A DNA stretch of 17,361 nt, from positions 1 to 17,361 of the forward strand of contig JBKOWZ010000190.1 in the NCBI GenBank assembly GCA_046724665.1, written 5' to 3'. The notes under the pieces were generated by a model. That model saw nothing but the letters and a program-made list of their open reading frames with translations. It searched no databases and was not told the DNA's origin. This DNA is from Actinocrinis sp046724665 (GTDB lineage Bacteria; Actinomycetota; Actinomycetes; Streptomycetales; Catenulisporaceae). A program made the position numbers and the translations under genes. Shown here in pieces: positions 7,219-13,865 of the stretch; position 1 is the first letter of the stretch, and every line of letters begins with the position of its first letter.

Positions 7219-7776
7219 ATGCTCAAACGAGTGGGACGGCCGGCGGTGACGATTTGCGGCCTTGTCCTGCCCATGCTGGCCGTGTCGATGGCGCCCCCCT
7301 TTGCGGTGCCCGCACGTGCGGACGCGGCGGCTCCGACCGTGTGGTGCGATGACGGATATTACGTCCGCACCTTCAGTCCGGGTCTTACCGGCACCCCGCA
7401 CGACTTCACCGAGACGGTTACCGGCGAGCTCGCCGATTGTTCGTCTCCGGCCTCCGCCGATCCGACGGTGAACGGCGTCGCCACGATTCGGGGCAGCGGT
7501 ACGGGAACCGGAAGCTGCACCAATGACGGGACGATGACGGAGACCTGGCAGATCGAGTGGGCCAATGGCCGGATGACGACGATCACCGCTTCGACGGCGG
7601 TCGTGATCAGGGGGAACAAGACTTCGATTCTCAGTACCGGCACGGTCACCGCGGGGGAGTTTCTGGGCTCCAAGAGCGTCGTGATGCCGCAGGCGGTCAC
7701 CGACGACATCGCCTGCGGCACGTCGCGGGGTATGGCTGCCGCTGTCGGCGGTGTCTCGACCTTGGTGCTCTTCTGA
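7219..7776 (+). CDS. Small secreted protein of unknown function
   Basis: The product is 185 residues. ATG 7219 is chosen because AGAGGAGA (7203-7210) lies eight bases upstream; the frame is open further 5' but without coding character. The N-terminus is a signal peptide: MLKRVGRPAV, a hydrophobic stretch to AVSMAPPFAV, and cleavage near ARADAAA (residues 32-38). The mature part has four cysteines (C43, C74, C100, C166) and alternating Thr/Val/Gly stretches typical of a beta-sandwich, with GSGTGTGSC and TWQIEWANGRMTTITAST as the clearest blocks. Actinobacteria have many secreted proteins of this general look, but I cannot name a family. It lies downstream of the SIMPL gene, and both are exported four-cysteine proteins, so a shared role at the cell surface is possible but only inferred. 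Confidence 0.75.
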   Translation: MLKRVGRPAVTICGLVLPMLAVSMAPPFAVPARADAAAPTVWCDDGYYVRTFSPGLTGTPHDFTETVTGELADCSSPASADPTVNGVATIRGSGTGTGSCTNDGTMTETWQIEWANGRMTTITASTAVVIRGNKTSILSTGTVTAGEFLGSKSVVMPQAVTDDIACGTSRGMAAAVGGVSTLVLF

Positions 7777-7822
7777 AGAAATTCGCCGCAGATCGTCACA
7801 CGATCAGGCGAGGCGGCGTTGC

Positions 7823-7872
7823 CCGAAATGTGAGCACGTCGTTGATCGCACGTGCTGACAAGAACATTTCGG
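7823..7872. terminator. Compound inverted repeat downstream of the secreted-protein gene
   Basis: CCGAAATGT (7823-7831) pairs with ACATTTCGG (7864-7872), and directly inside AGCACGT (7833-7839) pairs with ACGTGCT (7850-7856), leaving a ten-base loop and a seven-base bulge on the right. It begins 47 bases after the stop at 7776. A terminator is the simplest reading. The AT-rich outer arms would also suit a dimeric regulator, and the repeat covers the candidate start of the small ORF at 7852. Confidence 0.5.
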
Positions 7873-8088
7873 CTCGGGGACTCGAGTGCGAGCGCGGGTC
7901 GATGGGGAGCCGACCCGGTTGAAGAAGCACCGGCCTGCCCGGCCGGCGAGCCGATCTACGCCGAGACGGTGCGGATCTGGCGGCTGGCGGGGCGGATAGT
8001 GCCGGGTGAGTGCGATGCACTGTGGGATGAGCTTGTCCGCTTGGAACCCTGCGAGCCCTGTGCGGTCGAAGCGGCGGACGCGGAATAG
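7852..8088 (+). CDS. Doubtful small ORF, 78 codons
   Basis: This frame runs from GTG 7852 to TAG 8086-8088 and lies in an otherwise empty 338-base interval between two convergent genes. Its second half (EPIYAETVRIWRLAGRIVPGECDALWDELVRLEPCEPC) has high third-position GC and a helical, soluble look, with a C-x-x-C pair at the end; the first half does not. There is no Shine-Dalgarno sequence before 7852, and that start lies inside an inverted repeat, so the true start, if any, would be further in. I recognise no family. It may be a small regulator-like protein, the tail of a decayed gene, or chance. Confidence 0.35.
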   Translation: MLTRTFRLGDSSASAGRWGADPVEEAPACPAGEPIYAETVRIWRLAGRIVPGECDALWDELVRLEPCEPCAVEAADAE

Positions 8089-8093
8089 GCCGT

Positions 8094-8110
8094 CGCCGCG
8101 CCGCGGCGTT
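8094..8110. terminator. GC-rich hairpin between convergent ORFs
   Basis: CGCCGCG (8094-8100) and CGCGGCG (8102-8108) are complementary around a single base and are followed by TT. The element lies just before the stop codon (8115) of the minus-strand DUF4855 gene, so it could serve transcripts from either side. In RNA the usable stem is about five base pairs, so the evidence is modest. Confidence 0.3.
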
Positions 8111-8114
8111 CGCG

Positions 8115-10544
8115 TCACTGCGTGCTGATCTCGCTCAGCATATACCAGCCCTGTGATCCGCCGGGGAGTCCGACTCTGATCCCGGTCACCCGGGCGTAGT
8201 CCGGCAGCATGAGTCGCGCGTACGGGGAGCGCCCGCCTGTCGTGACCGGGGCGGCCGAGCCGCCGGTCTGCCAGTGGTTGTTCTGGTTGCGCCACTGGAT
8301 GGAGACCTTTGGGGGGAGCACCACTCCGAAGTCCGGATTCACGTCGGTCATCCACACCGTTACGCAGGTCGCCCGATGCGCGCCTCGCCAGGTGATCTGC
8401 GCGCCGCCACCGGTGTCCGCGCCGACCGCCGTGAACATCTGGGAGAATTGGGGACTGAAGGCGGGGTTGACGGCGCCATCGACGAGCTTGCTGGAATCGT
8501 CCGCGTATGCCGTGCGTGCCCCTTGTGCCACCGACGGAGTCGGCGTGACCGTGTAGGGCCGGCCGTTCGACACGACGGCGCCGGTGGCGTCCTTGACCTC
8601 GATCTCGTCGAGCAGGACCCAGCCGGTGCCGGCGCCGTAGATCGTCATGTATCGTCCAGTCGCCTTGGCGACCGGCAACGAGAACGTCCCCGCGGTCTCG
8701 AGCGGCGAGCCGTCTACCCAGCGGGTGGTCAGGGCGGGTGGCCCGGCGGCACCGACGGCGGTGCACGTCTGGCCGACGATGCCGGTGTCGCGCGGCGCGC
8801 AGTCGGCGCCGACGAGGGCCGCGAGTCCGTACGGCCAGTTCACTGCCGCGGACTGGTCCAGGTGAGTGACTAGATCGATCGAGGAGATCGTCTGCGGGCT
8901 TCCTAGATCGACCGTCACGGTGAACCGGCCGTCGAACAGGTTCCACCCCACCGCGCCTTCCCAGTTCCAGGTGCCGCTTGGCGACGTGGCCGCGTCGGTG
9001 AGCCTTCCCGCGGCGTAGCCGAGATTCGACGCGGCCGAATCGGCGTGCGGGCCGGTCTGCACAGCGCGCGTCGCCGACGAGACCTCACCCTCGTTCCCGC
9101 TCGCCACCTCGTTCAATGCGTACTGCACGGCGACAAGGCGTTGAACGGTCGGCCATGTGCTACCGGTGTCGCGGCTCAGGTTGACGGTCAGCGAGGTGAT
9201 GGCGTCGCCTCCGTCGCGCGCGACCGGGAGGGGCACCTGCACGCTGTCGTATCCGGGCACTTCTCCTGCGCCGACGCGCCGGGCGAAGGCAGTACGGGTG
9301 CCACCTGGCCCGTTCACCTGGACCGTCAGCTCACCCTGCCAGGGGTGCGAGCCGTCGGCGTCGGCGAAGTCGAGCCGGAGCGCGGTGGGATTCTGGCCGG
9401 CGGCGGGCATCCAGGCCTGCCGGAGCGAGCCGTCCGGCGCCGCGATCGGCGACCACGGCACGGTGATCTCCAGATTGCGGATGGTGCGGCCCGCGAGGTA
9501 GTCGGCGAGTTCGTCGTACGCGGCCCACCGGTCGCCGGCGGTGGAGAGCAGGCCGGTCATCTTGTCGAACATGTCGTCGGTGCTGCCGGTGAAGAAGACC
9601 TGCGGGTAGGCCGAGGCTCCGGTCTGCTGGGCGACGGCGAGGTACTGGTGTGCGATCCACTTCTCGTATGGCGACTCCCCGGCGGAGCTCACTTCGTACT
9701 CGTAGGCCTGGTGCCGCCGGGCCGACTCGATACCGGCCGCGTAGAGGCGGCCGCCGTCCACATTGCCCTCGTACTGCGCGTTGAGGAAGGCGTAGCCGGG
9801 CTGCACGTTGACCACGTCGAAACCCAGGTTGTGTCCGTTCAGAGCGTTGGGTGCGCTACAGCCGGGAACCCAGACCGTGGACAGTCCGCGCATGTGCGCG
9901 TCGATGTTGAACTGTTTGACGTACGTCGCGTCGCCGGTTACCTCAACGGCATCCTCATGGTGGTAGTACGCGCCGTAGAGGGTCAGGTTCCGCCAGCCGG
10001 CAGTAGCCGCACGGGAGTTCATCTGGTCCAGGTACCAGTCGGTGGCGGCGATTCTGTCCGTCAGCTTGCCCAGATCCAGCGTGGACGAAGATCCGGGCAG
10101 CTTGAGGCTGTGGTTGTGCGGATTGAACCACGGCACCGTGATGGAGATCTTGATGGGCGCGGGCGGCGCGGAGTACTTGGCGGCCAGTTCCCCGGCGGCG
10201 TGATCCAGCCGCGCCGCGTCGGCGAAGGTCTGGTCGAGCAGGGCCGCCAGGTCCCGCCCGGTGAGCTCGGCGTACATCAGGTCTTTGCCGTTGATGGACG
10301 ACGCGGTGAGGATGGCCGCGTCGAACAGCCATTGACCGGTGAAGTGGCCGTTCTCGCCCAGCCGCATCAGATGCCTTTTCCATGCCGCGTCGTCTCGCGC
10401 CGCGTCGTGATAGACGAGCATGGAGCGCTGCCAAGAGGCGTTCTGTGTCGCGGCTGCCGACGCTCCCGCGCTGACGGCCGTGAAAAGGCCGATGCTCAGC
10501 GCGAGCGCGATGACGCGGCGCGCCGACGTCGGAGTTCGTCTCAT
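8115..10544 (-). CDS. Secreted DUF4855 protein with discoidin-like C-terminal domains
   Basis: The product is 809 residues. Residues 1-32 are a signal peptide (MRRTPTSARRVIALALSIGLFTAVSAGASAAA). Residues 41-350 fit the DUF4855 family: MLVYHDAARDDAAWKRHLMRLG, GQWLFDAAILTASS, ISITVPWFNP, TLYGAYYHHEDAV (E197 and D198 as possible acidic active-site residues), FDVVNVQPGYAFLN and YEYEVSS. This pattern resembles TIM-barrel glycan-active proteins, but I know of no established reaction, so polysaccharide processing is an inference. A beta-sandwich region follows (about 357-480). Residues 500-650 and 680-809 look like two F5/8-type (discoidin) carbohydrate-binding domains (GWNLFDGRFTVTVDLGSPQTISSIDLVTH; SQMFTAVGADTGGGAQITWRG, ending GWYMLSEI). 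No Shine-Dalgarno sequence precedes ATG 10544; a TATGGT box ends six bases upstream, so the mRNA may be leaderless. The gene is divergent from the UnbV-like gene. The family call is good; the substrate is unknown. Confidence 0.82.
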   Translation of the reverse strand: MRRTPTSARRVIALALSIGLFTAVSAGASAAATQNASWQRSMLVYHDAARDDAAWKRHLMRLGENGHFTGQWLFDAAILTASSINGKDLMYAELTGRDLAALLDQTFADAARLDHAAGELAAKYSAPPAPIKISITVPWFNPHNHSLKLPGSSSTLDLGKLTDRIAATDWYLDQMNSRAATAGWRNLTLYGAYYHHEDAVEVTGDATYVKQFNIDAHMRGLSTVWVPGCSAPNALNGHNLGFDVVNVQPGYAFLNAQYEGNVDGGRLYAAGIESARRHQAYEYEVSSAGESPYEKWIAHQYLAVAQQTGASAYPQVFFTGSTDDMFDKMTGLLSTAGDRWAAYDELADYLAGRTIRNLEITVPWSPIAAPDGSLRQAWMPAAGQNPTALRLDFADADGSHPWQGELTVQVNGPGGTRTAFARRVGAGEVPGYDSVQVPLPVARDGGDAITSLTVNLSRDTGSTWPTVQRLVAVQYALNEVASGNEGEVSSATRAVQTGPHADSAASNLGYAAGRLTDAATSPSGTWNWEGAVGWNLFDGRFTVTVDLGSPQTISSIDLVTHLDQSAAVNWPYGLAALVGADCAPRDTGIVGQTCTAVGAAGPPALTTRWVDGSPLETAGTFSLPVAKATGRYMTIYGAGTGWVLLDEIEVKDATGAVVSNGRPYTVTPTPSVAQGARTAYADDSSKLVDGAVNPAFSPQFSQMFTAVGADTGGGAQITWRGAHRATCVTVWMTDVNPDFGVVLPPKVSIQWRNQNNHWQTGGSAAPVTTGGRSPYARLMLPDYARVTGIRVGLPGGSQGWYMLSEISTQ

Positions 10545-10737
10545 CTATTTACCATAAAGTCGCGCTAGATGGATGCGCCTGGTCGCTTGGGCCATCTGCC
10601 CGCGGTTTTCTCTCGAATGGACGCAAGCAGTTCACCTGTGCCCGTGTCGTACGCGGGTGCGTCAAGTGGCTCGTTATTTTTCTTTAGGTACACCACTTGC
10701 TGTCTCTGCGGATTCGCGTTGACTTGGGAGAGGGCGG
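10545..10737. promoter_or_regulatory. Divergent promoter region with a 7-bp inverted repeat
   Basis: This 193-base region lies between the divergent DUF4855 and UnbV-like genes. CAAGTGG (10663-10669) and CCACTTG (10693-10699) flank a strikingly AT-rich core (TTATTTTTCTTTA, 10674-10686), the arrangement of an operator over a promoter. TAGGTA (10685-10690) may be a -10 for the UnbV-like gene. At the other end, ACTTTATGGTAAATAG on the minus strand leads straight into the DUF4855 ATG. No protein or named regulator can be assigned. Confidence 0.5.
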
Positions 10738-12678
10738 ATGTCCGGCGTACTTCGACGTATCTTGACGCCGCTGCTCGCGGGCGTCTGTTGCGCAGTGGCG
10801 GTGTGGTTTACGGCTGCGCCTGCGGATTCACCGGCGCAGCGTGCTGTCCTCGCCGCCCCCTACCGCTTCACCGCGTACCCGCTCGATGCGCCTGGCGCTC
10901 CCGATGCAGCACCCCTGCGCGTAGTCGCGCTGGCGTACCGGCGAGTGTCCGCGCTCATTTCCGGCTTCGGCGCGAGCGTGGCCCTTTTCCCCGCGGACGG
11001 CGGCAGGGTCTCGCACGACGTCTGCCTTGTGGATCCGCGCAACGGGAGTGTCACAGTCGAGCCGGCACCGACGACCGGCCGGCGCTATCGGCCGTTCACG
11101 CTGGTCCCGCCGAAGGGGCCGAAGTATTTCGCGCCGATGGGCTGCATGCCGGCCGATCTGACCCGCAGCGGCTGGACCAGCCTCGTCGTGTACTACTGGG
11201 GACGCTCACCCGTGCTGTTCCTGCGCGTCCCGGGAGTTGCGCCGTCTCAGGCCGCCTTCGCAGCACGTGAGCTCGTCTCTCCTGCGGAGGTGTGGAACAC
11301 GAGTACCGCGACTCTCGGGGACTTCGACGGGGACGGGCACCTCGACCTCGTCTTCGGCAACTACTATCCCGACGGCGCCCGGATCCTCGATCCGACGTCG
11401 CGTCAGGCCGGTCTCGAAATGCCCGAGTCGATGGCGAACGCCCACAACGGCGGCACCAACCGGCTCTACCGCTTCGTCTCCGCGACCCGCGGACCCGTCC
11501 CCGACGTCCGCTACGCCGAGGTTCCCGGCGTGTTCGACGCGCATGAGGCGACCGAGTGGACGCTCGCCCTCGGCGCTCAGGATCTGACCGGTTCCGGGCT
11601 GCCGGATCTCTACCTGGCCAATGACTTCGGCCCTGACCAGCTGCTGATCAACGAATCGACCCCGGGGCACTTCCGGTTCCGGCAGGCTCGCGGCGTGCGC
11701 CACTTCACCACGCCGAAGTCGCTGGTCCTCGGCGACGACTCGTTCAAGGGAATGGGTGTGGCGTTCGCCGATCTCGACGGCAGCGGGGTGCCCGCGATCC
11801 TGGTCAGCAACATCACCGAACCGTACGGCGGGATGGAGAACAACTTCGCGTTCCTCGCCGGCGCCGATCGCGGCACGTTCCGGCGCGACGCGGGCCAGGG
11901 CGTGGCGGACTACGACGACCACAGCGATGCCCTGGGCCTGGCGCGCACCGGCTGGAGTTGGGACATCGCCGCGGCGGACTTCGACAACAGCGGGCGGCCG
12001 GCGATCCTGGTCGCCACCGGATTCGGAGCCGGTCCGACCAACCGGTGGCCGCAGATGCAGGAGGCTCAGATTGGCTCGGACGTCTTCCTGCGTTATCCGG
12101 GGCTCTGGCCGAACTTCGCGGCCGGAGCCGACTTGTCGGGCCATGACGGCGACAAGTTCATGGTGCGCGACAGCCGCGGGCGTTACGTGGACATCGCGGA
12201 CCTTCTCGGGGTGCAGGGAAGCACGCCCGGCCGTGGGATCGCCGTGGGCGATGTGGACGGCGACGGCCGTCTCGACTACCTCATGGCGAATCAGGCCGGG
12301 CAGTCGATCCTGTGGCACAACGACTCGCGCGCCGGAGCGTTCCTGGGCCTGCGGCTGCGGGAACCGGCGGGGAAGGGGCGCTGCGGCGCGGGTGATCCGG
12401 CCGGCCCGAGCAGTCCGGCGATCGGTGCCGAGGCCGACCTCACCCTGCCGGATGGCACCCGCCGTATGCAGCAGGTCTACCCGGCTAACGGCAACGGCGG
12501 ATTCTCCGCGCCCGACCTGCACTTCGGCCTCGGCGCCGCGTCCGCGTCACCGGTACGTGCCGCTCTCGCCTGGCGCGACGGCTGCGGAATCCGGCACTCG
12601 GCGTCCGTCGCGCTACGTCCAGGGGAGCATGACTTGATCCTCCAGCCCGACGGCGCAGTCGCGGTCACGGCGTCATGA
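10738..12678 (+). CDS. Secreted FG-GAP / ASPIC-UnbV (CRTAC1-like) protein, UnbV type
   Basis: The product is 646 residues. ATG 10738 follows GGGAG (10726-10730) at seven bases. Residues 1-28 are a signal or anchor segment (MSGVLRRILTPLLAGVCCAVAVWFTAAPA). The body is a beta-propeller with FG-GAP/VCBS calcium-loop repeats: GDFDGDGHLD (194-203), QDLTGSGLPD (281-290), ADLDGSGVPA (344-353), ADFDNSGRPA (413-422) and GDVDGDGRLD (504-513). The C-terminus (562-613, IGAEADLTLPDGTRRMQQVYPANGNGGFS...HFGLG) is an ASPIC/UnbV domain. UnbV is one of five proteins conserved in enediyne antibiotic clusters, but CRTAC1-type homologues also occur in other genomes. It acts outside the membrane, and the next gene overlaps it by four bases (ATGA), so the two are probably translated together and may form a complex. 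The family is sure; the role here is unknown. Confidence 0.9.
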   Translation: MSGVLRRILTPLLAGVCCAVAVWFTAAPADSPAQRAVLAAPYRFTAYPLDAPGAPDAAPLRVVALAYRRVSALISGFGASVALFPADGGRVSHDVCLVDPRNGSVTVEPAPTTGRRYRPFTLVPPKGPKYFAPMGCMPADLTRSGWTSLVVYYWGRSPVLFLRVPGVAPSQAAFAARELVSPAEVWNTSTATLGDFDGDGHLDLVFGNYYPDGARILDPTSRQAGLEMPESMANAHNGGTNRLYRFVSATRGPVPDVRYAEVPGVFDAHEATEWTLALGAQDLTGSGLPDLYLANDFGPDQLLINESTPGHFRFRQARGVRHFTTPKSLVLGDDSFKGMGVAFADLDGSGVPAILVSNITEPYGGMENNFAFLAGADRGTFRRDAGQGVADYDDHSDALGLARTGWSWDIAAADFDNSGRPAILVATGFGAGPTNRWPQMQEAQIGSDVFLRYPGLWPNFAAGADLSGHDGDKFMVRDSRGRYVDIADLLGVQGSTPGRGIAVGDVDGDGRLDYLMANQAGQSILWHNDSRAGAFLGLRLREPAGKGRCGAGDPAGPSSPAIGAEADLTLPDGTRRMQQVYPANGNGGFSAPDLHFGLGAASASPVRAALAWRDGCGIRHSASVALRPGEHDLILQPDGAVAVTAS

Positions 12679-13619
12679 GCAAGGCACGCGATCCGCGCAG
12701 CGCCGCCCTGCGGAGATTCGGAGCGTCGATCACCATCGCGACGATCCTCGGCCACACCGTGCTCGGCTTCGAGCAGTCGTACGCCGCACCGATCCTCGCG
12801 GTGCTCGTCGCCTACGCCGCCGAGTTGGTGTTCGAGAGCATCGACGCCTGGGCGCTGCGTCGTCGTCCGCGTTACGCCGGCTCTGCCGGCCACGTCCTCG
12901 ACTTCCTGCTGCCGGCGCACATCTCCGGACTGGCCTGCGCGATACTGCTGTACGCGGGGGACAGGCTGATGCCCGTCGTGTCGGCTGTCCTGATCGCCAC
13001 AGCGAGCAAGTACATCGTGCGACTCCCGATCGGCGGCCGTCTCAGGCATGTGTTGAATCCGTCCAACACCGGCATCGTCGTAGTCCTGCTGCTGTTTCCC
13101 TGGGTCGGAGTGGCGTCCCAGTACCAGTTCACCGAGTGGGTGCCCGGCTGGTGGCGCGCCGCGGTACCGCTGGTCGTGCTGGTCGCCGGAACACTGCTCA
13201 ACGCCAAGCTCACGAAGAAGACGCCACTGATCGCGGCCTGGGTCCTCGGCATCGCGGCTCAGGCGCTGCTGCGGTCGGCGCTCACGGACGTCGCGCTTCC
13301 CAGCGCTCTGCTGGTGATGACCGGCGCGGCGTTCGTGCTCTTCACCAACTACATGATCACGGACCCGGGAACGACGCCGGTGCGGCCGCGCAACCAGGCG
13401 ATGTTCGGCCTCGCCGCGGCCGCGGCGTACGGCCTGCTGATGGGCTTGCACCTCGGCTTCGCGTTGTTCTTCGCCCTCGCGATCGTCTGTGTCGGGCGTG
13501 GCCTGATTCTCGCGGCCGTCGCCTTGCGCTCCGTGCTGCCGGGCAGCCGCGCCGTGACCGTGCCGCCCGTGCTCGTGTCGGCTGGTCCGCCGGTCGTGTC
13601 GGACTCGACCCTGCGTTGA
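12675..13619 (+). CDS. UnbU-like (RnfD/NqrB-related) multi-pass membrane protein
   Basis: The product is 314 residues with about eight hydrophobic segments. ATG 12675 overlaps the preceding TGA as ATGA, so translational coupling with the UnbV-like gene is expected. Markers of the RnfD/NqrB/UnbU superfamily are FLLPAHISGLA (77-87), HVLNPSNTGIVVVLLL (125-140) and TNYMITDPGTTP (224-235). In RnfD and NqrB an FMN is joined to a Thr in an S-G-A-T motif; no such motif is visible here, so flavinylation and Na+-pumping redox activity are not supported. In enediyne gene sets UnbU sits beside UnbV, and this is the same pairing. The C-terminal tail (from about 288) is polar and Pro/Val-rich. It probably acts in the cytoplasmic membrane with its secreted partner. 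The family is fairly sure and the activity unknown. Confidence 0.87.
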   Translation: MSKARDPRSAALRRFGASITIATILGHTVLGFEQSYAAPILAVLVAYAAELVFESIDAWALRRRPRYAGSAGHVLDFLLPAHISGLACAILLYAGDRLMPVVSAVLIATASKYIVRLPIGGRLRHVLNPSNTGIVVVLLLFPWVGVASQYQFTEWVPGWWRAAVPLVVLVAGTLLNAKLTKKTPLIAAWVLGIAAQALLRSALTDVALPSALLVMTGAAFVLFTNYMITDPGTTPVRPRNQAMFGLAAAAAYGLLMGLHLGFALFFALAIVCVGRGLILAAVALRSVLPGSRAVTVPPVLVSAGPPVVSDSTLR

Positions 13620-13651
13620 CGAAAAAGCCGTTAAACGACAACAAGATAAGC

Positions 13652-13665
13652 CGCCGAGTCCGGCG
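13652..13665. terminator. Small hairpin after the UnbV-UnbU unit
   Basis: CGCCG (13652-13656) and CGGCG (13661-13665) form a five-base stem with an AGTC loop 33 bases after the UnbU-like stop codon. It is short and lacks a T-tract. The DNA just before it (13620-13650) is AT-rich for this genome. Confidence 0.3.
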
Positions 13666-13865
13666 TAAACCATTCCTCACTCATTCGGACTAGGCCTCGT
13701 AACCGCCTCATAATGCCGCCGTTGAGAGGGCGTCCTCAATCTGGATCTGCACCGTGTTACGCGGTGGATTCGGAGCGAATGTGCAGCGGCACGTATGTGG
13801 CAGCGTGTGCCGCTCATGCCCGATGGAACCCGCCCGGCAATTGCGCCAGCGTGATGGAGAGAAGA
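13666..13865. promoter_or_regulatory. Leader/promoter region of the SdrD-B gene
   Basis: CATAAT (13709-13714) is a fair -10 box, though no good -35 stands 16-18 bases before it. Further down, AGCGGCAC (13785-13792) and GTGCCGCT (13807-13814) form an exact 8-bp inverted repeat with a 14-base loop, which could be an RNA hairpin in the leader or an operator. The frame of the following gene stays open back to 13713, but its codons there lack the usual third-position GC, so this is taken as untranslated. Confidence 0.4.

Noticed and set aside
9045..10568. 507-codon plus-strand frame
   Set aside because: It lies antisense to the DUF4855 gene, whose signal peptide and domains are clear; the plus frame has no recognisable pattern.
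11206..12522. 438-codon minus-strand frame
   Set aside because: It is antisense to the FG-GAP gene with its repeated calcium loops, and is a codon-bias shadow.
10738..13619. Enediyne biosynthetic gene cluster
   Set aside because: Only the UnbV and UnbU relatives are present; no polyketide synthase, thioesterase, UnbL or tailoring enzyme lies in this window.
13666..13865. c-di-AMP (ydaO-type) riboswitch ahead of a surface-protein gene
   Set aside because: Considered because such leaders precede wall-protein genes in actinobacteria, but only one 8-bp hairpin is visible and the conserved core could not be found.
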